NCBI GenBank assembly: GCA_050485385.1
Contig: JBJHBG010000122.1
Location: 1-13,249, forward strand
Length of the DNA: 13,249 nucleotides
Direction of reading: 5' to 3'
From: RECO01 sp050485385
Lineage (GTDB): Bacteria > Pseudomonadota > Alphaproteobacteria > Geminicoccales > Geminicoccaceae
Shown here: positions 6,219 through 13,249 of the stretch, one piece after another
Numbering within the stretch: the first letter of the stretch is position 1
How the letters are laid out: every line of letters begins with the position of its first letter
Made by a program: the position numbers and the translations under genes
Notes under the pieces: model-generated
Seen by the model: only the letters and a program-made list of their open reading frames with translations
What the model was told of the DNA's origin: nothing
The model's database searches: none

Positions 6219-6415
6219 CGTGGGCGAAGATCGATGGGTTCGACCGCCGTTGCGGCACCGGGGACGGTCGGCCGTACGGGCGCTGCGGGCCGTTCGCGCG
6301 TTGCCGGCATCGGTCGCGCGCTCCTCCAAGCGTCCCCGCTGCACCATAGGTCCCTGGACCACAATGGACCATTGCCAGCGGCCGACGGCGTGCGGACGCC
6401 GCGTCCGCCTTCAGG
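6219..6415. other. Spacer between mazF and the small RNA gene
   Basis: No coding signal is seen. It holds GGTCC-CT-GGACC at 6349-6360 and, immediately after, a 13-bp palindrome CAATGG-A-CCATTG at 6362-6374; the string TGGACCA recurs in both. There is no T run, so neither is an obvious terminator for mazEF. Confidence 0.4.
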
Positions 6416-6443
6416 AAAAAGCGCCGGGTCCGAAGACCCGGCG
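6416..6443 (-). terminator. Intrinsic terminator of the minus-strand small RNA
   Basis: Read on the minus strand, CGCCGGGTC (6443-6435) pairs perfectly with GACCCGGCG (6430-6422) around a TTCG loop closed by C-G, the extra-stable cUUCGg tetraloop. A C and then TTTTT follow (6420-6416). On the plus strand there is no T run after the stem, so its direction is minus. Confidence 0.85.
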
Positions 6444-6549
6444 AGCTTGATCAGGGAGGCTAAACGTCTGGGCCGAAGGCGAACCTTCGCAGCCGGCGAG
6501 CCGGCCTGGGGCGAGCGCCCCGCAACAAGCACCCAGACCCTTGCTGCGT
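6416..6549 (-). ncRNA. Putative structured small RNA, ~130 nt, family not recognised
   Basis: A self-standing transcription unit without an ORF. From a promoter at 6583-6555, transcription should begin near 6549. Read 5' to 3' on the minus strand, GTCTGGG (6538-6532) pairs with CCCAGAC (6472-6466) to close a junction of three tetraloop hairpins: GGGGC/GCCCC (6521-6508, loop GCTC), GCCGG/CCGGC (6505-6492, loop CTCG) and CGAAGG/CCTTCG (6489-6474, loop TTCG). The closed unit is 73 nt. About 22 mostly unpaired bases follow and include CCTCCC (6459-6454), complementary to Shine-Dalgarno sequences, then the terminator. This layout resembles Hfq-type regulatory RNAs. Near the 5' end AGCA (6544-6541) and TGCT (6531-6528) allow an alternative hairpin that would place GTCTGGG in its loop, so two conformations are possible. 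It is not SRP RNA, 6S RNA or a tRNA by motif. Confidence 0.68.
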
Positions 6550-6554
6550 TGCAA

Positions 6555-6583
6555 CATATAGCGACTGCCCGCGGCGCGGGCAA
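6555..6583 (-). promoter_or_regulatory. Promoter of the small RNA, with palindrome in the spacer
   Basis: On the minus strand a -35-like TTGCCC (6583-6578) and a -10-like TATATG, preceded by C to give CTATAT (6561-6556), are 17 bp apart. This fits the alphaproteobacterial pattern CTTGAC-N17-CTATAT. A 15-bp palindrome, arms GCCCGCG/CGCGGGC at 6567-6573 and 6575-6581 around one central base, fills the spacer and overlaps the -35. Confidence 0.6.
6567..6581. promoter_or_regulatory. 15-bp palindrome, candidate operator of the small RNA
   Basis: Two perfect 7-bp arms flank a single central base and lie between the -10 and -35 elements, where a bound dimer would block RNA polymerase. The palindrome is pure G/C, so chance in a 70% GC genome is not negligible. 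Confidence 0.4.
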
Positions 6584-6706
6584 CCCCGTCCACCCCTTCG
6601 GCCCCTACGCGCGGCGAACGCCACCCTGCGCCATCGCCAGCCCTCTCTGGCGGCCTCGCTCATCGGCGACGACGAGCCGCTCGGGGTCACGACCCGGCAC
6701 CCTGTC

Positions 6707-7702
6707 CTATGCCGGTTCACCCACGAACTCGGCGCGGATCCGGTCGATCTGGGCGAGCGCCGCCGCCGGTAGCGGTCCCTTCTCGATGGCGCGCGCGGCC
6801 TGTTGCAGTTCGTCGAGCGTGGCGATGCCGATCTCGGTCGTGGACAGCGCTGCGTTGGCGATCACGTAGCGGATCGCCAACTCCGGCAAACTGGCGGCAT
6901 GACCGGCGGCGATGACCGGCTCCAGCCGCTTGGCCCGAGCGACGTCGGCGGCGTAGTCGCTGCCCGAGCCGATCGGTGCCACCACCGCCATGCCGAGGGG
7001 ATGCCGGGCTTCCCGTCCCGAGAGGGCGCCGCCGGCGAGAACGCGGACACCGATCGATCCGACGTCGTGGTCGCGCGCTGCGGTCAGGAGTTGCTCGTAG
7101 TCCTGGCCCGGATAGCCGGCGGCGACGGGCTCGCCGGCGGATGGCGCGAGCACGTTGTAGAAGATCTGCGCCGTGTCGAACCGGCCCGACGCGACGAGTT
7201 GGTGCAGGGCGTCGGGATCGCCGTTGGCCGTGAAGCCGAGAAAGCGCGTCTTGCCCGCGTCACGCAGCTGCTCGAACGCCGCCAGGACGTCGTCCAGCAC
7301 CTCGCCCACCGGCAAGGCGTCGGCCCCTGCCCCCGGCCCGATCGTGTTGTGGAGTTGGAAGAGATCGACCGAGTCCTGCTGCAGCCGCCGCAGGCTCGCT
7401 TCCATCGACGACCGGATTGCCGCCGCCACGTTGCCGCGGTTGCCGGCCTCGAGGCGCACCTTGGTGCTGACGATGACGTCGCCACGGTGCCTCCCCAGAG
7501 CGCGGCCCAGGTTGGTTTCGGAGGCTCCGTTGCCGTAGAGCGGCGCCGTGTCGAAATGGTTGATGCCGTGATCGCGCGCCCAGGCGACGGCGCGATCCTG
7601 ATCGCGGGCGTCGCCTTTGGTCATCAGTCCGCCGACGGCACCGCAGCCGAAGGTCAAGAGCGAGACCTCCAGCCCTGTCCGCCCCAGTCGTCGCGTCTCC
7701 AT
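6707..7702 (-). CDS. Aldo-keto reductase
   Basis: This cytoplasmic NAD(P)H-dependent oxidoreductase of the AKR superfamily has 331 residues, a normal length for the (beta/alpha)8 fold. It begins METRRLGRTGLEVSLLTFGCG, the family's usual opening. The catalytic tetrad is visible: Asp51 and Tyr56 (FDTAPLYGNG), Lys81 (VSTKV) and His118 (QLHN). The later GKTRFLGFT segment and the GIATLDELQQA cofactor-binding end are also present. The ATG at 7702 is preceded by GGGGGTAGG. It is the last gene in the direction of the sugar-type ABC importer but 317 bp away from it, so co-transcription is possible, not shown. The likely substrate is a sugar, polyol or their aldehyde, inferred only from the neighbours. 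Confidence 0.92.
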   Translation of the reverse strand: METRRLGRTGLEVSLLTFGCGAVGGLMTKGDARDQDRAVAWARDHGINHFDTAPLYGNGASETNLGRALGRHRGDVIVSTKVRLEAGNRGNVAAAIRSSMEASLRRLQQDSVDLFQLHNTIGPGAGADALPVGEVLDDVLAAFEQLRDAGKTRFLGFTANGDPDALHQLVASGRFDTAQIFYNVLAPSAGEPVAAGYPGQDYEQLLTAARDHDVGSIGVRVLAGGALSGREARHPLGMAVVAPIGSGSDYAADVARAKRLEPVIAAGHAASLPELAIRYVIANAALSTTEIGIATLDELQQAARAIEKGPLPAAALAQIDRIRAEFVGEPA

Positions 7703-8019
7703 CGCCTACCCCCACTTTTGCCGAAACTTCCGCTCGCGAAGGCGCCCGCAGCCGCTGCGCCAATCCCTGGCGCCACGGCGCAACGCCAGTTCGACCGAAC
7801 GATCGGCCCGCAGCGTCACCGGCGCGGCAAGTCCCGGTGCGTTGTCCGCCGGCCCGTCGAGCAAAGACCCTAACACACCTTCGGCGCCAACGCCGCTCGA
7901 CGCGCTCCGCATGACAGGGTCACGCTCCACCGGCGGCGCGCACGCCAACTCGCCCGGCACGAAGTTGCCTTCGTGGCGGGCCGAGGCGATGGCCGCTGCG
8001 GGCGGCTCGACGCGCCGCC
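7703..8019 (-). other. Spacer between binding protein and aldo-keto reductase, with GNRA hairpin
   Basis: No convincing gene: one minus-strand frame stays open through the spacer but is the continuation of an out-of-frame shadow of the binding-protein gene. About 45 bases after the binding-protein stop there is a perfect 7-bp hairpin, CACGAAG/CTTCGTG (7975-7969 with 7964-7958), whose minus-strand loop is GCAA, a GNRA tetraloop. No T run follows. Such hairpins after a binding-protein gene often protect the upstream message, raising its level over distal genes. Confidence 0.45.
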
Positions 8020-9282
8020 TCACCGCATGCCGAGGCGTGTGCGCAGGGTGTCGGCCAGTTGCTCGACCGCGGTCTCGGGTTCGGCACCGGCGAAGCTCAC
8101 GTCCTCCATCGCGGCCGCGATCAGGTCGGTGACCGCCACGCCCTCGGGGCCCGGAAAGGCGTACCAGGGACCGGCGAAGCGGGCGATCTGCTCGTGCGCC
8201 GGGCGGTGCATCGGGTTGGCGGTGTAGAACTCGGCGAGATAGCTCTCGTCCTCGACGACGAGGGCGTTGGTCGGCGCGAAGCCGGTCGTCTCGACGATGA
8301 TCTTCGCACCCTCGGGCCCGGTCACGAACAGCATGTAGCGCCACACCACCTCCTGCATCGCCGGGTCGGTGGCGAGCATGACGAGCGCCGAGCCACCGGT
8401 GGGGAAGTACACGTCCTCGGGCGGCGCCATGATCGGCAGCTGCTTGACCACCACCTCGAAGCGGTCGCCGGCGCCCTCGAGAAACCGCGTCAACAACGAC
8501 GAGCTTTCCAGCATGATGCCGAGCGTGCCCGCCGGGAACGCCTGGCGTGCTGCGTTCACGTCGTAGCTCTGCATGCCGCCTTCCGCGGCGAAGCGCTGGA
8601 AGAGCCGGGCGGCGGCGATGCCCGCTGCGTCGTCGAAGGCGATGTCGCTCTCGTCGGGGGTCAGCGGACGGCCGCCATGGGCGCCGAGGAACGACTGAAA
8701 GCGCCAGTCGTGGCGTTGGGTCCAAATCCCGTCGATGGTCGGGCCGAGCGCATCGATCTTCGCCGCGAGCTCGATCAGGCCGTCGAAATCGGCCGGAAAG
8801 TCGGCCATCGAGCCGCCCGCCTGCTCGACCAGGGTCGGGTTGACGTAGGTGACCAGGGTCGAGGCCGAGGTGCCGAGCGCGTACTGCACGCCCTGGAACT
8901 GGCCGAGCGAGCGGAGCGCCGGGGTATAGCCCATGGCCTCGAACGCCGCCGCGTCGCCGATGAAGTCGTCGAGCGGTTGGGCGAGACCGCGGGCCTCCAG
9001 GACGCGCCAGAGGTTGAGCCCGACGAAGGCGACGTCCGGCAGGGTGCCGGCAACGCTCTCGCGGAGGAGCCGCTGGACGCCCTCTTCGTAGCTCTCGGCC
9101 GGCCCGTCGATGACGATGCGGATGTCCGGATTGTCGGCCATGAACGCTTCGGCGAGCTGGGCCTGGGCGTTGGCCCAGATGGTCGGGATCCCGTAGTGCA
9201 CGCGGATGGTGGTCTCCTGCGCCGAGGCGCTGCCCGCAAGGACGAGGCCGAGGGCAGTCAAGACGAGCAACGGACGGTTCAT
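8020..9282 (-). CDS. ABC transporter solute-binding protein, family 1 (UgpB/MalE-like)
   Basis: This periplasmic binding protein delivers its ligand to the adjacent permeases. It has 420 residues. A signal peptide is evident: MNRPLLVLTALGLVLAGSASA with predicted cleavage after Ala21. The mature part shows the family-1 pattern: an early FMADNPDIRIVI strand, AGTLPDVAFVGLNLWRVLEARGLAQPLDDF, the TGGSALVMLA segment, and a C-terminal helical part with GPEGAKIIVETTGFAPTN. The ATG at 9282 follows TGGAG at good spacing. It comes after both permeases, the reverse of E. coli ugp where the binding protein is first. The ligand (glycerol 3-phosphate, sugar or polyol) cannot be fixed from the sequence. Confidence 0.92.
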   Translation of the reverse strand: MNRPLLVLTALGLVLAGSASAQETTIRVHYGIPTIWANAQAQLAEAFMADNPDIRIVIDGPAESYEEGVQRLLRESVAGTLPDVAFVGLNLWRVLEARGLAQPLDDFIGDAAAFEAMGYTPALRSLGQFQGVQYALGTSASTLVTYVNPTLVEQAGGSMADFPADFDGLIELAAKIDALGPTIDGIWTQRHDWRFQSFLGAHGGRPLTPDESDIAFDDAAGIAAARLFQRFAAEGGMQSYDVNAARQAFPAGTLGIMLESSSLLTRFLEGAGDRFEVVVKQLPIMAPPEDVYFPTGGSALVMLATDPAMQEVVWRYMLFVTGPEGAKIIVETTGFAPTNALVVEDESYLAEFYTANPMHRPAHEQIARFAGPWYAFPGPEGVAVTDLIAAAMEDVSFAGAEPETAVEQLADTLRTRLGMR

Positions 9283-9316
9283 GGCTGGTCTCCAGCTTGG
9301 GGGGAGAACGAAGGCT

Positions 9317-10138
9317 TCATCCCTTGAGCCCGCCCGTGGCGAGGCCCTGGATGAAACGGCGCTGGGCGACGAGGAAGCCCAGCACCATCGGCGCCACGAC
9401 GACGACGGCAGCGGCCATGAGGGGCCCCACGTCGGTGCCGGCCTCCTCGTCGCGGAAGTAGAGGATGCCGCGCGGCGGCGTGGCGAGCCGCGGGTCGGAA
9501 ACGGCGATCAGCGGCCAGAACAGGTCGTTCCAGTGCGCCACCACCGAGAAGATGGCGAACGCCGTGGCGGCCGGCAGGGCGAGCGGAAAGGCGATCCGCC
9601 AGACGATCGCGGTCTCCGACAGGCCGTCGATCCGCGCCGCCTCGAACAGCTCCCTGGGCATCGCCCGGATCGCTTGGCGGAAGAGGAAGATGCCGAACAC
9701 CGACGCCACGAACGGCACGATCAGGGCCCAGTAGGTGTTGAGCAGCTTGAGTTGCGCGAGGCCGAGGAAGATCGGGATGGCGGTGACGTGGAACGGCACC
9801 AGGAGCCCCGCCAGCACCAGGCCGAAGATCGCCGTCTGGCCGCGAAAGCGGCGCTGCGCCAAGGCAAAGGCGCAAGGCACGGCGAACAGGAGTTGGAAGG
9901 CCAGGATGCCGGCGCAGACCACCGCACCGTTGACGAGGAACAGGGCCAGCGGGACCCGCTCGAAGGCGCGCACGTAGTTCTCCCAGCGCAGCGTCTCCGG
10001 CAACAGGGCGATCGTCGGCGAGAAAATCTCGGCCTGCCCTTTCAGCGACAGCGACAGCATCCAGAAGAAGGGCACCAGGACCAGGGCGGCACCGACGACG
10101 AGCGCTGCCAGCGCCAGGGTGCGGCCGACGGCGGTCAT
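9317..10138 (-). CDS. ABC transporter permease, MalG/UgpE type
   Basis: This inner-membrane permease subunit pairs with the upstream UgpA-type subunit. The product of 273 residues has six membrane segments beginning at about residue 7. The cytoplasmic EAA loop that contacts the ATPase reads ELFEAARIDGLSE (163-175), in the family's usual place. The terminal VAQRRFIQGLATGGLKG is typical of MalG/UgpE proteins (FxxxQKYFVxGLTxGAVKG). The ATG at 10138 is chosen because it overlaps the stop of the previous permease by four bases (ATGA) and gives the standard length; a longer open frame upstream overlaps the other permease out of frame and is not real. The binding-protein gene starts 34 bp after its stop. 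Confidence 0.92.
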   Translation of the reverse strand: MTAVGRTLALAALVVGAALVLVPFFWMLSLSLKGQAEIFSPTIALLPETLRWENYVRAFERVPLALFLVNGAVVCAGILAFQLLFAVPCAFALAQRRFRGQTAIFGLVLAGLLVPFHVTAIPIFLGLAQLKLLNTYWALIVPFVASVFGIFLFRQAIRAMPRELFEAARIDGLSETAIVWRIAFPLALPAATAFAIFSVVAHWNDLFWPLIAVSDPRLATPPRGILYFRDEEAGTDVGPLMAAAVVVVAPMVLGFLVAQRRFIQGLATGGLKG

Positions 10139-11027
10139 CGGTAGTGCACCCGGCGCTCGAGCACGCGGAACTTCAACAGCGTGACGGCGAGGACGAGGGC
10201 GAAGAAGACCATGGTGATGGCGCTGGCATAACCGGCCTTGAAGTAGACGAAGCCCTCCCGGTACATGGCGTAGACCAAGACGTCGGAGGCGAAGGCGGGT
10301 CCGCCGCGGGTGAGCGTGGCAACGGTCTCGAAAACGCGAAAGGCACTGGCGGCGGTCACTACGGTGACGAACAGCGTGGTCGGCCCCAGCATCGGCCACG
10401 TGACGGTCCAAAAGCGCTCCCAGCTGCGCCCGGCGCCGTCGATCTGGGCGGCGTCGTAGAGTTCCTTCGGGATCGCTGCGAGGCCGGCGAGGAACAGCAC
10501 CATGTTGTAGCCGACCGTCTGCCAGACGCCGATCACGGCGAGGGTGTAGAGCACGAGACCGCGGTCGGAGAGCCAGGAGGGCCCGCGGATGCCGATCTGG
10601 CCGAGCAGTTGATTGACGAGGCCGAGATTGGGGTGGAGCAGCATCTGCCAGACCACCGCCATCGCGACCAGGGTCGCCGCGACGGGGAGGAAGTAGGCCG
10701 CCCGCAGCACCGCGGACAGGCTGGGGGCGCGTTGGGCGAGGCCATGCAGGCCGAGCGCCACGGCGAGGCCGAGGACGATCGAAGCCGGGATCACGATCGC
10801 CGCGTAGAGCAACGTGTTGGTGACGGCGCGGCGGGCGACCGGGTCGGTGAAGAGAACGCGGTAGTTGTCGAGGCCGACCCAGACGAAGCTGCGTGCGCCG
10901 AACTGGTAGTCGGTGAACGACAGGACCGCCACGATCACTACCGGCACGAAGATCAAGACCAGCATGGCAATCGTCGCCGGCCCCGCCAGCCAGAGGTCGG
11001 TCAGGGGCTCGCGCCAACGACGCACCG

Positions 11028-11037
<10 letters not shown>
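10135..11037 (-). CDS. ABC transporter permease, MalF/UgpA type
   Basis: This 300-residue inner-membrane permease has six predicted membrane segments. The first is at about 17-40; LSFTDYQF follows, then the segment WVGLDNYRVLFTDP, a typical UgpA/MalF signature. The EAA loop reads KELYDAAQIDGAG at about 191-203. The ATG at 11037 lies inside the end of the ATPase gene and overlaps it by 10 bases; the open frame extends much further upstream but that part is the shadow of the ATPase gene. Translation is probably coupled to the ATPase. It forms the channel heterodimer with the UgpE-type subunit. Confidence 0.92.
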
Positions 11038-12155
<1,118 letters not shown>

Positions 12156-12203
12156 TCCCCGTCCTTTCCCGTCCCGTCTAGATGGGCACCGAGCGTGACG
12201 GTC

Positions 12204-12854
12204 TCATGACGTCTCGGGCAGGGCCAGCAGGTGGCGGGCGAGCGCTTCGGCGACGGCATCGACACTCGCCACGTGGCGGACGCCGGGCACCTCCGGTGCG
12301 CCGTCCAAGCCGAAGACGGGCTTGTCGAAGTGCAACCCGAAGGCGACCTCGGAGAGCGTGCCGTACTGCCCGCCGATGGCGACCAGCGCGGCGGACGCCT
12401 GGGCGATCAGCACGTTGCGCGCCTTGCCGATGCCGGTGGCGAGCGGCACCGCCACGAAGCGGTTGGCGGCGCGCCAGTCGTCCTCGGGCAAGAGGCCGAT
12501 GCAGAGGCCGCCCTTGCGGTCGACACCTTGGGCGACCGCCTCCATAACCCCGCCCTTGCCGCCACAGAGCACGGCGAGCCCCATCCCGGCGAGCACCTCG
12601 CCGAGTTGCTCGGCCGTCTTCCACTGGCGCGGCGAAGGCTCCCGCGGGCCGATGACCCCGACCGGCACGCGACGGCAGTGCGCCGTGCGGGCGAGATGGC
12701 CGAGGGCCGCGACCGGACCGATCGGCGTTCGCGCACCGGTTCCCGGCGGCGCGACGTCCCAGCGCCAAAGCCAGGCATCGAAGGCCCGCCCCGCCCCATC
12801 CACCAGGGCTGCCGTCTCCCCGTCCACGAACAGTTCGTCGTCCATCGCTGGCAT
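12204..12854 (-). CDS. SLOG/LOG-superfamily Rossmann protein (TIGR00725-like)
   Basis: A 216-residue protein with the nucleotide-binding Rossmann-like fold shared by LOG and DprA-related proteins. Motifs in order: VGVIGP (65-70), CGGKGGVMEAV (97-107), LLPEDDWRAAN, GIGKARN (141-147) and IGGQYGTLSEV (160-170), the counterpart of the PGGxGTxxE motif of cytokinin-activating LOG enzymes. The proline before GG is Ile here and a Gln-Tyr pair is present, as in the TIGR00725 (SLOG cluster 4) branch, whose function is not established. About 60 N-terminal residues (LFVDGETAALVDGAGRAFDAW) precede the Rossmann core and are unassigned. ATG at 12854 or 12845 could start it; neither has a strong ribosome site. 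It lies 48 bp ahead of the ATPase gene, so it is probably co-transcribed with the importer. Confidence 0.82.
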   Translation of the reverse strand: MPAMDDELFVDGETAALVDGAGRAFDAWLWRWDVAPPGTGARTPIGPVAALGHLARTAHCRRVPVGVIGPREPSPRQWKTAEQLGEVLAGMGLAVLCGGKGGVMEAVAQGVDRKGGLCIGLLPEDDWRAANRFVAVPLATGIGKARNVLIAQASAALVAIGGQYGTLSEVAFGLHFDKPVFGLDGAPEVPGVRHVASVDAVAEALARHLLALPETS

Positions 12855-12881
12855 CCCGGCGCAAAGGCAAGCCCGGAGAAC

Positions 12882-12909
12882 CGGATACTCCCCTTCCCGG
12901 CACGATCAA
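12882..12909 (-). promoter_or_regulatory. Possible promoter of the SLOG/importer operon
   Basis: On the minus strand, CTTGATC (TTGATC at 12909-12904) and TATCCG (12887-12882) are 16 bp apart, about 28 bases before the ATG at 12854. The -35 is reasonable and the -10 weak. Confidence 0.3.
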
Positions 12910-12934
12910 GCGGCCTGTCGGCTTCGGGGCCAGC

Positions 12935-13066
12935 CCGCATCAGGGACGCGGCATGAATGGCCGAACCCCGTTGCAGGCCTTCAAGGCCGGCATCAAGCTG
13001 CCCGGAGCGAAGAAGGAGGAGCCGACAACAGACAAGACCAGTGACGTCCAACCGGCGGCCGCCTGA
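12935..13066 (+). pseudogene. C-terminal remnant of an IS481-like transposase
   Basis: The frame read from about 12935 gives PHQGRGMNGRTPLQAFKAGI and continues with a Lys/Glu/Thr-rich tail to a TGA at 13064-13066. This is the typical C-terminal end of DDE (rve-domain) transposases of the IS481/IS3 type (HQGRxMNGRTPxQAF). Only about 43 residues remain: upstream in the same frame the sequence (PLPGTIKRPVGFGA) is unlike a transposase and no catalytic DDE residues are present. It cannot be active. It marks an old insertion and deletion at the 5' flank of the importer operon. Confidence 0.75.
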
Positions 13067-13113
13067 GCCCGCCTACCGAAGCGGCACTGTCAGGCGAATA
13101 CCCTCTCTGTACA
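13067..13113 (+). mobile_element. Probable 3' end of the IS remnant
   Basis: The bases after the transposase stop lead to TGTCAGGCGAATACC (13089-13103) and TGTACA (13108-13113). IS481-type elements end in ACA with a terminal inverted repeat starting TGT, so 13113 is a plausible right boundary. The left end is not in the window, so the repeat cannot be verified internally. Confidence 0.4.
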
Positions 13114-13249
13114 CGTGGTCTGCTGGAGACCTCGAACTACCCCGCTCTCGGCGCCGTTGAACGAGTGATGAGCGGGGCGGCGGGGTTGGGCGCGGGTACG
13201 CGAACGCGCTCGATGTGCTTTTCGGGCCGTTCGGGGGGTCTCGGGCGGC
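13114..13249. other. Window end; unassigned
   Basis: No supported gene. One plus-strand frame reads YANALDVLFGPFGG close to the edge without a start codon in good context, which could be the beginning of something outside the window or chance. Confidence 0.3.

Noticed and set aside
6416..6443. Terminator of mazEF on the plus strand
   Set aside because: The stem is not followed by T residues on the plus strand; the T run lies on the minus-strand side.
6466..6538. tRNA gene on either strand (73 nt, 7-bp closing stem, three arms)
   Set aside because: The loops are all four bases; there is no 7-nt anticodon loop, no 7-nt T loop and no D-loop pattern. It is a cloverleaf shape only.
7706..8019. 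Small minus-strand gene between binding protein and aldo-keto reductase
   Set aside because: The open frame is the continuation of an out-of-frame shadow, without a good ribosome site or recognisable protein; the spacer reads better as non-coding.

Overview
The window is a very GC-rich (roughly 70%) chromosomal segment. Codons in the real genes end overwhelmingly in G or C, and a few promoter-like sites fit the alphaproteobacterial pattern (CTTGAC/TTGCCC, ~17 bp, CTATAT). Together with a PrtD/HlyD-type secretion pair and a Ugp-type importer, this suggests a free-living alphaproteobacterium. That placement is an inference from composition and gene content, not a phylogenetic result. Both ends look like contig ends; the first ~160 bases are dominated by long G and C homopolymer runs.

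Layout. (1) 1-3689, plus strand: the tail of an acidic protein of unknown function, then a PrtD-type type I secretion ABC exporter and its HlyD-family adaptor. The three ORFs are joined by ATGA stop/start overlaps. No outer-membrane channel or RTX cargo gene is visible. The exporter ATPase has an unusual signature and lacks the switch histidine. (2) 3690-5034, plus strand: a small unit with a good promoter (-10 TAAAAT), a ~250-nt structured leader, a divergent cold-shock-domain-like protein, a possible 32-residue ORF, a small hypothetical protein and a clear intrinsic terminator. (3) 5035-6218: a lower-quality stretch with one possible broken ORF, then a complete mazEF toxin-antitoxin pair with a palindromic operator. 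(4) 6219-6706: no protein gene. The minus strand holds what looks like a complete small-RNA gene: a promoter with a 15-bp palindrome in its spacer, a compact four-way-junction (cloverleaf-like) fold, a single-stranded CCUCCC anti-Shine-Dalgarno stretch, and a cUUCGg terminator followed by a U run. I recognise no family for it, and it is the best candidate for something undescribed. (5) 6707-12854, minus strand, transcribed right to left: a SLOG/LOG-type Rossmann protein, then a Ugp-type carbohydrate/polyol ABC importer in the order ATPase, permease A, permease E, solute-binding protein, then after a 317-bp gap an aldo-keto reductase. (6) 12855-13249: the tail of an IS481-like transposase with a probable element end, then unassigned sequence to the window edge.

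How the parts work together: the binding protein captures a solute in the periplasm, UgpA/UgpE-type permeases pass it inward using the UgpC-type ATPase, and the aldo-keto reductase may act on the imported sugar or polyol. The first three genes form an export system. The mazEF pair, the small RNA gene and the IS remnant are accessory elements around these transport operons.
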